NCBI RefSeq assembly: GCF_963678635.1
Contig: NC_087062.1
Location: forward strand, 37,846,518 to 37,910,517
Reading direction: 5' to 3'
Origin: Symsagittifera roscoffensis
Lineage: Eukaryota; Xenacoelomorpha; Acoela; Convolutidae
Length of the DNA stretch: 64,000 nt
Shown here: one piece after another, positions 34,560 to 46,312 of the stretch
Numbering within the stretch: the first letter of the stretch is position 1
Layout of the letters: each line of letters starts with the position of its first letter
Notes under the pieces: model-generated
The model's input: the letters and a program-made list of their open reading frames with translations, nothing else
What the model was told of the DNA's origin: nothing
Database searches by the model: none
Made by a program: the position numbers and the translations under genes

Positions 34560-37500
34560 GCCATTGTTGTTTTCTTACTGATGGGGGAAGTTTCTGTTGT
34601 AGTTGATGCAATTATTTAGCATCCGCTGCCTTTCATGAAAAGTACAAAAACCACAAAAAATGTGTTCCGCTTAATCATTTTCGTTGATTATAAAAAATTA
34701 AAACAGTGAAACTCAGAATAATTATGCAAAGTTTCGATGAAGTTTTACATATTTAAAAAAATGAAATTGAAAGTAAAATAGCCGGTTGCTGTGCAATTAA
34801 GCACCGGAAGTTCTGACCATGCGGTCTTATTCCGACCATGCGGTCTACATTGAAAAGTAATTGCAGTTTTTTGTGCGTGGTAAGATGTCAGAAAAAAAGT
34901 TAGAGAGTTCGTCGAATAACCATAATAGTTCACTCTTTGTTATAAAAAATGATCGATGAAAAAAAAATAAAAAAAATTTCAAAAAAAAAACGTTTTCTAT
35001 TTTTTGCAGATTTTTTATCGCTGAGGAAGCGCTAAATGAAGCTCCTAAAACTTGTTTTTCTGGAGTAAAAGTTAGCTTTTCACAGCTTAAACAAAAGCTT
35101 TTTCTATCATAACGCCTACTCGGTTTCAAGCTTCAATCGAATTTTTATCGACACTGAGTTTTTTTTTTCATGTTTTTTTTCATCACGACTGAAAATTTTT
35201 AATATGATATATCACTCAACTCTTTCTCATGTTTTTTTTGTAGTACCTGACCTTTTTGGTAGAAAAGTGAAAAAGATCAAAACACTCCCGAAGACAAGCA
35301 TCTCTTTTTTTTTCAGTGGTCGAAACAAGTATTTTAGTTAGGACCTGTACCTTCTGGGTAGATGTTTATTTTTATTTGAGGTTGGGAAAACTTCTAAACT
35401 ATATTAAACAAAATACTGTCCAAACACATCAATATAATTTTTGTATTTGAGGTTTAACTTTGACAGATGGTATTCTGCTTTTACTCAATCTCTTACAGTT
35501 TTAGCAAGTCTTAAAAACTAGAAAATATGTTGCTGGTCGAGGAACTTTAAAAGCAAATGAAAATTTTGCAACAAAAACGTACGTATTTATGATTGTTCCG
35601 GTTTTTTTTTGGTGTTAACTGTCAGCGATAATAATAAATTATTTTGACAATAATTATTTTGATGATGATAATTAAAGTATACTCATTTTTGTTTTCGTTT
35701 AAAAAGGTGTTACCTTACCTCGAAGCGTGCAAAAAAAATTAAGGCTAGGATTTCACAAAGTAAAAAAATATATATTCATGAAAATATGAGTTATGCTAAA
35801 TTGGTGTGTAATAGTAGACTACGGAACCAACTTTGTTTTTCAATCGAGATGATTTTTTTTGCCTTTTTGGAGTTTATAGGCATATCTTGAGAAACAAATT
35901 TAGCAGATTTAGCTCAAATTTTTTCACTTGCGAGAGCGAATGACTTGTAATCAGAAACAAGACTTCTAACGTAATTAATTTTTCTTTAAAATTCTGCCCA
36001 ATTCTGCCGGCAAGCTCAATTCTGCTGATAAGCTCAATTTCTCGTAAAATCAATTAAAACAGCTTGTAACTCAATTGAGCTAGTAGTTAGTTTTTCAATT
36101 TTATTTATTGAAACAATATTGATCTTTCAGAAATTAAAATTTAGACTTAATTTCTGTCGGCTGATTTTCCGTTTTTGTGTTAAATGCAATTTAATTTATT
36201 TGGTACGCTTTTAAAGCGGTTTCTCTACTAAACTTAGGTTTTGTAAATTTTGATTGGAACAGTTCTTATTATAACTGGAAGTTGCTCTGTAGTTTTAAAT
36301 TTACTTAATTTTATATAAAACAATTTTATTGATTTTCATTGTAAAACGGGTTCGGCTTATGTTAATTGGCATAATCATTTTAATATGCGCAGTTTTGAGG
36401 GCAGTTTTTTAAAAAAAGTTTTGGCATGTTCCAGGAAGGATTGGTCGAAAAAATTTTGGTTCTAAAAGTTTTCCAGCGTGAACTTCTTTCATAACTACAG
36501 CTTCATTTTCAGCTCAACGAGGGTCAACCCAAGTTTTTCTGCCTTAGTTGCCGCTCGATCAATGTTCTCTGTTCTTGCTAAGGTTGCTTATGAACCTCAT
36601 GAGACACAAAAGAAAGGTATGAAGTTTTTAAAAATATAATTTTGTCGTCTTTTTCTTCAGCTCAATTTTCCAGAAAAACAAACTTCTTTTTTTAATTTTC
36701 GATGCAAAATCAATATCTTGGACGACAAATTTCTGGTGTTAAGTGTAAGTGGTGATAATTAACTATTGTTTTTTTCCTTTCTAAAATATCTTAATTAGTT
36801 TTTTTAAAAGAAGTTACATAAAATTGAAACGCACAAAATGAAAGCTCGAAGTTCACAAAGAAGAAATATTACTAAATATGTGAAAGGTTGAGTATCGGTG
36901 TTTTTTTTGTGTTACAGTAGACATCAGAATCAACCATAACTTTAGTTTCAATCGTGATAATTTCTGTTAATTTTTTGTGTTTTTTTTGGAGTTTATAGGC
37001 ATACTTTTAAAAACACACTTAGCAGATTTAGCACAATTGTTTTATTTTGCGAGAGCAAGCGACTTGTAACCGAAAACTAGACTTTTTCCTTTAAACATTT
37101 TTTTTAAATTTCTGCTCAATGCTCAATTTTTTCAAGTCAGTCACGAAGACTAAGACCATCTCAATGTCCAAATGGTCTCCAGTTTTGTTCTCTTTATACG
37201 AGCCTTCTTTGGTAAACAAAGCATACTCTAAAGTATGCATGAGGACATAGATGGCGCAATTGCTTATCAGTTTGACGGTAAAATGCGCTACTTTAAAATT
37301 TCCCTAAGAAATATTTAAAAAATCGTTCTACATCCAAAAATTCAATATACGATCGAAAAAATCTGGTTCCTGATAGAATAAAATTGTTTTTGAGACAAGA
37401 AATATGGAACTGTTACAAGATGTTCTGCTCAAAATTAGATCTTGCTGCTTCAAAACAATGAAGAATAAGTTTTTTGATCTTCAGGCCAAACACAAGCAAA

Positions 37501-37653
37501 AAATTAATCGTTACATGATGACCATTTTTTTTATAATATGATTTGTTCGAAGCATACTTATTTTTAAAAATTGCATAACTTTACAAGAACTACTTCACTG
37601 ATAATATGATAAGATATTATTTTGGGCCCATGTGAACATTATCCCCTTGAACA

Positions 37654-37763
37654 GACCAAGTGAACAATCTCCGCCCTAAAATTAAAAGGCAAATTCAAGG
37701 AGTAAGGCCAACTGAACAATCCCTCTCTTAAGCTGATTTAGGGGGGAGATCGTTCACTTGGTC
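37654..37763. mobile_element. Compact foldback MITE, 110 bp
   Basis: Ends GACCAAGTGAACAATCTCCG and its inverse at 37737-37763 pair over 27 bp with two mismatches, leaving a 56-bp centre. A clear target duplication is not visible. Similar C/G-rich ends occur at 39330-39387 and 43473-43622. Confidence 0.75.
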
Positions 37764-38062
37764 GTTATTTTGGTCTCTGGTTTCAATTTTAAAATGACGC
37801 ATTGGCACATTTTCAGTAACAAACTGGGACTAAAAAAGAGTGCAATATGTTTAGAGCAAAGTAATTTGCTACGCTTCATTAAAATACGCAAACTGAAAAT
37901 AAAGCGCCGATAAATCAGTCCAATTTGACAACTTATACAAAAATGTGTTGAAAAGTACAATTTCAAAATCGACTATAACTTGATTAGAAAAAAAATACCC
38001 CAAGTTTGCATGCATTGAACTTCATTGGTCAAAATAGAATCATAATCATTCAGTGTTTTTTT

Positions 38063-38602
38063 GTTCCGACTTTCGATACGAAAGTAACGGAATATTTGTG
38101 CTCGGGGTGGGTTTTTTTTCTTCAGACAAATTTCGACTTTTTAACTAGCCATTTTTAGCCATTTTTGACGCCTTTTTTTATCATTCAAAAGCTCTTGTTG
38201 TCCTGAGCTTAAATTTGAAAAGATATTTCACCTGTGACCATTTTTCGTAAAGTTACGGGGGTTTAAAGATTGCCATTTTGGCCAATTTGGAACAATTAAC
38301 GCGCGATATATTTCGCGCTATTAACGCGTAAGCGGAAATTTAATCCGCCTTAGAAATCGTTCCAAATTGGTTCAAGAAAGTTTATATGCTATAATTGATA
38401 TAATAATAGGAGCGAAATCTATCTTTTTGTACTTTATATGGCGTGTGGGGGGAGGGGATGATTTTCATAAAAATTTTCAAATTTTAGAAAAAAAAATTCA
38501 ATTTGTTTTATTATATTTAATTTTTTTTGTTATTACTGCTCATGAAACCTCAAAAGGCAGTCGGAACAACCAGGGCTTCGCCCTGATACGAGCAGTCTTG
38601 TT
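38063..38602 (+). repeat. Family A element, copy 2 (full length)
   Basis: 540 bp with the complete 5' structure TTCCGACTTTCG-ATA-CGAAAGTAACGGAA and the complete 3' hairpin and tail. The best copy from which to derive a consensus. Confidence 0.88.
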
Positions 38603-39329
38603 GAAATTTTTGCTTAAATCGAGAGCGAGCTAATGCAGCTAGTTTCAGTTAATATATATCGGAACTCAGCTTTAAAAAGTAGTCATTTTACTTCGGGCCT
38701 CATGCTTCTAGTTTTTAGGATCTACAGCAAAAATTCCAATGGGGTGTTCTAACTCAAAAAAACAATCTCGTTAGAAAGTCAAATGTTGAATGTGAAATTT
38801 TTCTGAAACTCAGCTGTCTCTTAAAAAATTTGTTGCCGTTGTAAAATTTACACCAGATATTTGTGATGACATTGGAACTCATCCAAAATAAGACTTTTAA
38901 TTGGAACTTAAAGAGAAAAACTATACGAACTCATCGTTTTCTTGCAGCTGAACAAAAGATGTTCTGATCTAATTTTTTTTGTCTTTCTGTTTCTATTATG
39001 AGGTCGAGTTTAAGCAACTAAAAAAAATGTGTCAACCAGTGAGTTCTCGGTCTACTTAACATTTTTTTGACGAAAATCAGGCTATGTATGTTATATGCAG
39101 TTTACGTTTACCAAAAATGGGAGCATATCATGTGTTTAACTCACATTCTACTTAACAATCGCCCCCCCCCCCCCCCCCTCTATTGTATCTACTTTAAAAT
39201 TTCCAAAACAGTAAATTCGCACTAGAGCGTTGTATGTAATATCGAGCTTTGCTGCATTCTGATTGGTCGAAAATTCGCTGCCAGAAGCGCCGATTTTAGT
39301 GGGTTGAACACATTTTTTAGAGGGTTGAA

Positions 39330-39387
39330 ATCTACTTAGCAATCTAGTCCCCCCTTTTTTTTGAAAGGGGGAGATGGTTTAGTAGAT
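39330..39387. repeat. 58-bp palindrome with C/G-rich arms
   Basis: ATCTACTTAGCAATCTAGTC at the left pairs with GAGATGGTTTAGTAGAT at the right around a T-run. The arms match the ends of the compact MITEs. A nearby phrase, CTACTTAACAATCG plus a C-run, at 39150-39177 may be the outer end of the same kind of element. Confidence 0.6.
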
Positions 39388-39784
39388 CCTTTATCTCTAA
39401 TGACATCTTCTTTTCATGTATATTTTTCTCAGTGATAATAACTGTTAATACAGAATAATTTTAAGCAAAATATTACTCGCTTCGATTTCAATATAAATCT
39501 TCATAAAATAAACTGAAAACTGACATTTTGAGACCTAGATGAAAGTGCGCGCGCACTGTTTGAAAACAATCGTCGATATTTTCATGGAGGATAGTCAAGA
39601 TCATTTGCTAGATCGTAATTCATGCAAAAATTTTAATTACGAGCCATTCTAAACCTCCTAGAAATCGATTTGCATTTAATTTGGTCCATTTGTTTAACCA
39701 AATAATCAGTTTTCATTACTGAATTGCTGGGCAATTGTGACCGTAATCTCTTATTTCCAGCAAAAAATCAAATTCTAAATTAAA

Positions 39785-40306
39785 AACAAGACTGCTCGTA
39801 TCAGGGCGAAGCCCTGGTTGTTCCTACTGCCTTTTAAAGTTTATGGAGCAGTAATAACATGGAAAATTTGAATGTAATAAAGTAAAATTAAAATTTTTTT
39901 CTAAAAAGTTTGAGAATTTTTTGTGAAAACATGCCCCCACATGCCATATTAAGTACAATGTGATAGATTTTGCTCCTTTTAACAAATCAATTATGGCATA
40001 TAATCTTTCTCGAACCAATTTGGAACAATTTCTAAGACGGATTAAATCTCGCTTACGCGGTAATAGCGCGAAATATGTCGCGCGTTAATTGTCCCAAATT
40101 GGCCAAAATGGCAATCTTTAAACCCTCAGAACTTCACGAAAAATGATCACAGGTGAAATATTTTTTCAAATTTAGGACAGCAATAGCTTTCGAATGATGT
40201 GAAAAAATCTGTCAAAAATGGCTAGTTAAAAGTCGAAATTTGTCTGAAGAAAAAAAACCCATTCCGAGCACAAATATTACGTTACTCTCGTATCGAAAGT
40301 CGGAAC
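39785..40306 (-). repeat. Family A element, copy 3
   Basis: 522 bp in reverse orientation. Both terminal hairpins are recognisable; the 5' one is slightly mutated (TCGTATCGAAAG). The frame at 39824-40018 is part of it. Confidence 0.85.
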
Positions 40307-40442
40307 AAAAATCAAAAGAAGAAATCAGGCATTCAATATATTTAAGTATTGAATTTAAACGACGCATTGCTTAGCCAAAAAATTGAACTACTTTTAATGC
40401 ATTGAAATTGTTAAGGGAAGGAAAAGTTCGGTTCCGGTAATT

Positions 40443-40954
40443 GTTCCGGCTTTCGTAACGAAAGTAACGGAATATTTGTGCTCGGGGTGTTTTTTTTTCA
40501 TCTGACAAATTTCGACTTTTAACTAGCCATTTTTGACAGATTTTTTTACATCATTCGAAAGCTATTGTTGTCCTGAGCTTAAATTTGAAAAAATATTTTA
40601 CCTGTGATCCTTTTTCGTAAAGTTATGGGGGTTTAAAGATTGACATTTTGACACAATTAACGAGCGATATATTTCGCACTATTAACGCGTAAGCGAGATT
40701 TAAGTCGTATTAGAAATCGTTCCAAATGGTTCAAGAAAGCTTATATGTCATAATTGATTTGTTAATAGGTGCAAAATCTATCACTTTGTACTTAATATGG
40801 CGTGTGGGGGGATGTTTTCACAAAAAAATCTCAATTTTTTTTCTAATTTTAATTTTACTTTATTACTTTTTAGTTTTTGTGTTCTTTCTGCTCAATAGAA
40901 CTTAAAAAGCAGTCGGAACATTCAGGGCTTCGCCCTGATACGAGCAGTCTTGTT
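40443..40954 (+). repeat. Family A element, copy 4
   Basis: 512 bp. The 5' hairpin loop is changed (CTTTCGTAACGAAAG, still a palindrome) and the 3' hairpin is perfect. Part of the central GGCCAATTTGGG phrase is missing. It lies 136 bp from the inverted copy 3. Confidence 0.85.
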
Positions 40955-41368
40955 TATTTTTAACTTCAAATAAAAATTTCAGTTTTGAACCAACAAACCT
41001 TGAACGCAGAAACTCAATTATAATTTTTTTAACGTTGAAATGCTTATTTAGACACATGCTAATTGGTCGATTCCTGCAATCTTACTCAAAACGACATGAT
41101 CTCTAATTCAATTTCAAGTTTACAGTCCAGTATGTCCGTATCTGCATTGGAAACAATTAAAATTGGTTTGATCATTTTTGACCATATCCCATTGATGCAA
41201 AATTAATTCACAGCAAAGTAAGTTTCCAGACGCATTGATAGCTTAGTCTGATTTCGAGGAAAATAAAGTCTGTGTTACTCTTTTAAGTATTGTAGTCCAG
41301 TTATGCACTATTTTACTTCTATAAGTCAAAGGTACCCGGATCTAAGTCGTCTTCAAGTCGTATAAGTG

Positions 41369-41689
41369 TTACAGTTTCGGTTCATAGTTCACGTAACTCT
41401 TGTAATCTCGGCCGGAGGGGTTGAGAAATTTAAATCGAGTGTTGTAGTCGAACCGAGAGGTGCTTCGGGTTCTCTTGTCTCTAAAGTGAACATCCGGGTT
41501 ATAGAGTGAGTGTCGGATCAGAGCGACGACCGCCACAGCACAAGCTCCGCTCACAATAGTAGTCAGAAGCACCAGTGAAGGGTCCTTCTTCAGATGACCG
41601 CCCCAAACTCGAGGGTTGAAGATCCACTTTCGATCTCCGCGTTTCAAAATGCCTTCAGCTTTGCTCATTTTGAATTCAGCTTTGCTCAT
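41369..41689 (-). CDS. NDUFA4: NDUFA4-like subunit (B12D/MLRQ family)
   Basis: A 106-residue protein of the NDUFA4 family, small inner mitochondrial membrane proteins first assigned to complex I and now to cytochrome c oxidase. Seen: HLKKDPSLVLL, one membrane segment at about residues 38-58, then the family signature IRHSLYNPDV, FKFLNPSGRDYKS and YVNYEPKL at the C-terminus. The N-terminus carries a duplicated MSKAE block (residues 1-5 and 8-12), so translation may start at either Met (41689 or 41668). No intron; the family is usually about 80-87 residues, so the extra length is N-terminal. An intact frame in a repeat-rich desert argues for a working gene, though a retrocopy is possible. Confidence 0.85.
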   Translation of the reverse strand: MSKAEFKMSKAEGILKRGDRKWIFNPRVWGGHLKKDPSLVLLTTIVSGACAVAVVALIRHSLYNPDVHFRDKRTRSTSRFDYNTRFKFLNPSGRDYKSYVNYEPKL

Positions 41690-42019
41690 TTAGAATTGTT
41701 TTTTTTTCTTCAAGTGTGACTGTCTAAGTTGTGACTTAGAGGGCCTGAAAAGTCAACAAATGCTAGACGGGCTCTAAAATCATGACCGAAAAGTTTTGAA
41801 AAACTTTTTTTCTCAGTTGTATGTCTATAACAAAATCAAACTACATGATTTTAGATACAATAACTGTCAAGAGAGAAGAAAAAAAAATTGATAAAACGAC
41901 CCTTTTGAAGAAACTTTTGTCGACCTTTTTTCAAGGTAGACCAAATTGATTCTCCGAGCTCTCCTAAAGCACTGAAAAGACACTGGTTTGCCCAAAATTT
42001 CTGCGCCACAGGCAACAGT

Positions 42020-42293
42020 TTGAAAAAACAGGCCAAAACTTTGAAAAAAAAGGCGTTTTTAGGCACTTTTTTGAAATATTCAACCAAAAAATCGCGTTTT
42101 ATGCCCGCGCGCTCCCTCCTCAAAATTAGCATAGATTGGCGCCAAAGGCGCCTTTAGAACAATTTTAAGGTGAGTCAGCCAAAAATGGATATCTCAAAAT
42201 AGTACAAAGGAGGACCCTTTGGGTCGGCAGGGGGTCGATTGCCTGAGGGGGGGGGGGGGCGTCCGCCCCCCTCCTCCCTAAATCCGCTACTGG
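42020..42293 (+). repeat. hAT-type MITE, left end lost
   Basis: Shares TTAGCATAGATTGGCGCCAA, CCTTTGGGTCGGCAGGGGGT and a terminal CTAAATCCGCTACTG with the two complete copies. The left terminal repeat is absent and no target duplication can be matched. Related scraps occur near 43655-43700. Confidence 0.7.
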
Positions 42294-43472
42294 TTACAAG
42301 TATGATAGTTGGGTCTCTGAAAAAGAGTATGAAAGATGAATCACGCGAGAAAATTTCACAAACGCAAATAAACAATTGCTCGCACTCTTTCGGGAGATTT
42401 GAAGCGCAAAATAAATTCTCGAGGGATTCACCTAAAATTTAGTGACCCAACTTGTATTCAAGGGACCCAAAAAATTAAATTGCTAGCTCACCTGAGATCT
42501 GAAACTATATGCCGTACGGAAAAGTTTACAGTGAATGTATATTTGGTACTAAGTAACTAAGTAAATAAGATCACAGGACATTAAGAGGACAACACATTAG
42601 ATGACAAATTTTTCCTCGTTTTGATAATTGTTGTAAAACGCTATTTATTACGTGTAAAACTGATGAAATTCTAAGGACGACTTTTTAGGATAATTTGCAG
42701 AAAAATTAGTTGAAATTCACGACAATTAAAATTCGAGTTAACCAGAAAGTTTTTTTTTGTTTTTGAACCCATCCAAGCTCGCATATAAGATTCCAAAACT
42801 CTTATAGCTGTAAGCATTTTTCATATTAAAATGTCTTCTTAATGTCCCGAATAGTTAGAGGTATACATAAAGTGATGTGAATATGAGGCAAAAAGTATAT
42901 TATATCATGTCAAGGTAAGGTAATAAAATCTGATTTGTTCTGTTTTTATCTCTTATTCTAACCAAATACAAAGAACTTACGCGCAAACCGCAGACTTCAA
43001 AGTAGAACAACAAATGTTTCTTAAATCTCAAGTGATGCGTGATCTCAATGAAGTTGCTTCATTGCAGGTGTTTTTATGGCGGTCTCTCTTAGACTACGCA
43101 TAATTTAGTAGCTGCAAGCATGTGAAGGCTTGAAAGGTTGAGAACTTAGAGGTGAAAAGAGAAAACTTTCACAGAAAGGTTGCGTGCGCAGTTAAATTTA
43201 AAAGCACCGAGCAGTCTAAAAGCAACCAAATCTCGAAAACTAAACCGCTTCAAAGCACCGAGCATCAGGAAAAAAGTAACTTGGCAAGGACTTCATGTTG
43301 TACAAACAAGGTAATTTACCCATAATTTAAGCATAATTCAAGATGCCCGTATCGAGCTACTAAACTGCAGGATCAAATGCAAGTTTTTCAAAAAACATCG
43401 GAAATTTAAACATTTTTAGGTCAACCGTGAACTGATTTTCCGATTACAAGTCACTATAAATATTGTTTGGGT

Positions 43473-43622
43473 CTTGTTAACTATTTCCCCCCTATTGTAA
43501 TAAGGGGTAAAATAATAAACAAGGTAAAAAATTCGTATAAGCTTAACTGTTCAATTCTTTATTTATAGGGAAGGAAATTCGTTACAAGGTACCATAGGGG
43601 GGTGGGGGAAATAGTTAACAAG
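43473..43622. mobile_element. Compact foldback MITE, 150 bp
   Basis: CTTGTTAACTATTTCCCCCC at the left end is the inverse of GGGGGAAATAGTTAACAAG at the right end. The 100-bp AT-rich centre carries no frame. The ends resemble those at 37654-37763. Confidence 0.75.
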
Positions 43623-43881
43623 ATCTTTTCTTTGCTTGCTTTTTGACTATTTTTTTTTGCGCCGCAGGCAAACTTTAAAAAAACTGGCATTTTAGGCACT
43701 TTCTCGTTGCTCGTTTTTTCTGGCTAATTTAAAGCAGCACTGTATTCTCCTATATACTTATTCTGCAAGTTTTTGAAACGTTCTTTGTCGTTTTCAACTG
43801 ATTCCTGTAGTCTGTTGACCATTTTCGTCTCAAATGCAAAAATTCGTCCCAAAAACGAATTCTGTACTCAAAATTTAACTA

Positions 43882-44577
43882 AACAAGACTGCTCGTATCA
43901 GAGCGAAGCCCTAAGTATTCCGAAAGCCTTTTAAGATCTATAGAGAGCAGTAATAACATGAAAAATCACCCCATCCCCCCACATGTCATATAAACATGAT
44001 AGATTTTGCTCCTAGTAACAAACCAACTCTGGCAAATAAGCTTCCTTCAACCAAACTGGAACAATTTCTAAGACGGATTTAATCTCCGCTTACGCGTTAA
44101 TCGCGCGAAATATATCGCTCGTTAATTGTCCCAAAATGGCCAAAACGCCAATCTTTAAACGCCCATAACTCTATGGTATTGTTGTACTGAGCTTAAATTT
44201 GAAACGATATTTCACCTGTGATTATTTTTTGCAAACTTATGCGGGTTTAAAGATTGCCATTTTGGCCAACTTGGGACAATTAACGCGCGATATATTTCGC
44301 GCTATTAACGAGTAAGCGGAGATTTAATCCGTCTTAAAAATCGTTCCAAATTGGTTAAAGGAAGCTTAATTGCCAAATTGATTTGTTAATGGGAGCGAAA
44401 TCTTTTACTTTGTACCTTATATGGCGTGTGGGGAGATGATATTCACAAAAATTTTAACCGGAAAAAATAAATTTTATTTTATTACATTTAATTTGTTTCA
44501 TGTTATTACTGCTCAATAGACCTTAAAATGCAGTCGAAACATTCAAGGCTTCGCCCTGATACGAGCTGTCTTGTATT
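43882..44577. repeat. Head-to-head inverted dimer of truncated family A elements
   Basis: The left arm (43882 to about 44175, minus) and right arm (about 44177-44577, plus) are both family A 3' portions, each ending in the AACAAGAC/GTCTTGT tail. Both lack the 5' terminal hairpin and meet near TATTGTTGTACTGAGC. This gives a nearly 300-bp-arm inverted repeat. Confidence 0.8.
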
Positions 44578-44776
44578 TCATTTTTAATGCGTACGTGCAA
44601 TGCGTGATAAATATTTGATATTTACTTTCATGTTTGTTTTTCCCGCATTGGTTGAGGTTTTTTATGCCAGGATAAAGATTAAACCTGGCGAAATGTTGAG
44701 AGTTTTTTTCAAGATTTTATTAATGGTTACAGTAATTTTGTTATCCTATAAAATTGCGTTGGATTTTTTGAACAAT

Positions 44777-44802
44777 CATGCAAGATGACACGATCTTGCA
44801 TG
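44777..44802. repeat. Perfect 10-bp hairpin CATGCAAGAT/ATCTTGCATG
   Basis: Loop GACACG. The word GATCTTG/CAAGAT recurs nearby (about 44814 and 44850), so it sits in a small cluster of one word. No function can be assigned. Confidence 0.6.
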
Positions 44803-45254
44803 TTAATTTGGTACGATCTTGAATAGTCTTGGAAGATTTTGTATGACATTGCAAGATCATCCCAGTCTGAAACAATGGGTAATCCCTTTTTTTAATTTCG
44901 TGAAGTAGTCGGAGCAAAAGTTTTCTCAAGATTGACAGAAAATGGTGGTAGTTTAGTAAATCGATGTATCAGCGAATCGAAAATGATTGGTCCGGGATCA
45001 CTAAAACAAAGCCCCGCATATAAAGCATCAATCAGTTAAATACTCACGTGGATTGAAGTCTCCGATTTGTAAAAATCAGTCGTATTTTTTCCGCTAAACA
45101 ATAAAAATTTGAGCAAAAACTGAAATCTGTTGACTCTTTTCATAAACCTTATTTATGAACATTATTTAAGTTGTAATATTAATTCGCAAGAAAGATCATT
45201 TCTATGAATCATGGAAAAAGCAATCAAAATCTTTTTTACGTAGTTCGATTTTTT

Positions 45255-45765
45255 GCTCCGACTTTCGTAACAAAAGTAACGGAATATTTGTGCTCGGGGT
45301 GGATTTTTTCTTCAGACCAATTTCGACTTTTTAACGAGACATTTTTGACAAAATTTTTGATGATAATCAAAAGGTATTTTTGTATTGAGCTAAAACTTGA
45401 AAATGTATTTCACTTGTATTTCATTTTTTGTAAAGTTATGGGTGTTTAAAGATTGCCATTTTGGCCAATTTGGGACAATTAACGCGCGATATTTCGCGCT
45501 ATTAACGCGTAATTGGAGAGTTAATTCGTCTTAGAAACCGCTCCAAATTGGTAATGAAGAAGCTTATTTGCCAGAATTGATTTGTTATAAGGAGCAAAAT
45601 CTACATTTTTGTACTTTATATGGCGTGTGGGGTAATGCTTTTCATGAAAAATCTCAAATTAAAAAAAAAATTTATTTCATTTTATTACATTTAATTTTTT
45701 TCTCCATAAACCTGAAAAGGCAATCGGGACATTCAGGGCCTCGCCATTATACGAGCAGTCATGTT
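45255..45765 (+). repeat. Family A element, copy 7
   Basis: About 511 bp. Both ends are recognisable but more diverged (5' CTCCGACTTTCGTAACAAAA; 3' hairpin reads CAGGGCCTCGCCATT). The frame at 45568-45783 is part of it. Confidence 0.75.
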
Positions 45766-45904
45766 GATTTAGTAAATTACTGATACATAAATTTACTGAA
45801 CGTTTCCGTAAATATTAAATTTCTCTGAGTAGCTGCTCTTAGATTGAATATATCAATTTTCTGGGTTCTCCCGCAGCACTACAAACAACCAATTTTGAAG
45901 AAAA

Positions 45905-46312
45905 ACAAGACTGCTCATATATCAGGGCAAAACTCTGAATATTCTGACTGTCCCTTAATACATATCGACTATTTTTTTGGGAAAAGAAATTATTGAAATC
46001 CTATACATTTTGAACAATACCAAAAGTCAAGTATGAAAAAAATTAGTCGTACGAAATAAATACGACCGATTAGCTTAGCTAGCCTCAATTAAAACTGGAG
46101 CAATTTTGTTCTACGGGATAATACGCCACGCATAAATAGTTCGCGTTACGCTTTCAGCATTATGAATAAACTCTTCAAAACGCATAGTTTAGTCCAGAAC
46201 AGTTCAATGGGTTATAAAAAATTTTTGTTGAAAATTATTATTTCGATCGGTGAAAACTGACTGAATAAAAAAACCACACCGAGCATAAATGTTCCGTTTT
46301 CTTCGAAAGTCG
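45905..46312 (-). repeat. Family A element, strongly decayed copy
   Basis: Begins with AACAAGACTGCTCATAT and ends TTCTTCGAAAGTCGGAAC. The interior is shortened and only patches align (for example TACGCCACGC and TTCGCGTTACG). Confidence 0.5.

Noticed and set aside
34401-34619. 72-codon ORF
   Set aside because: Lies in the 3' half of a family A element and is broken in all other copies.
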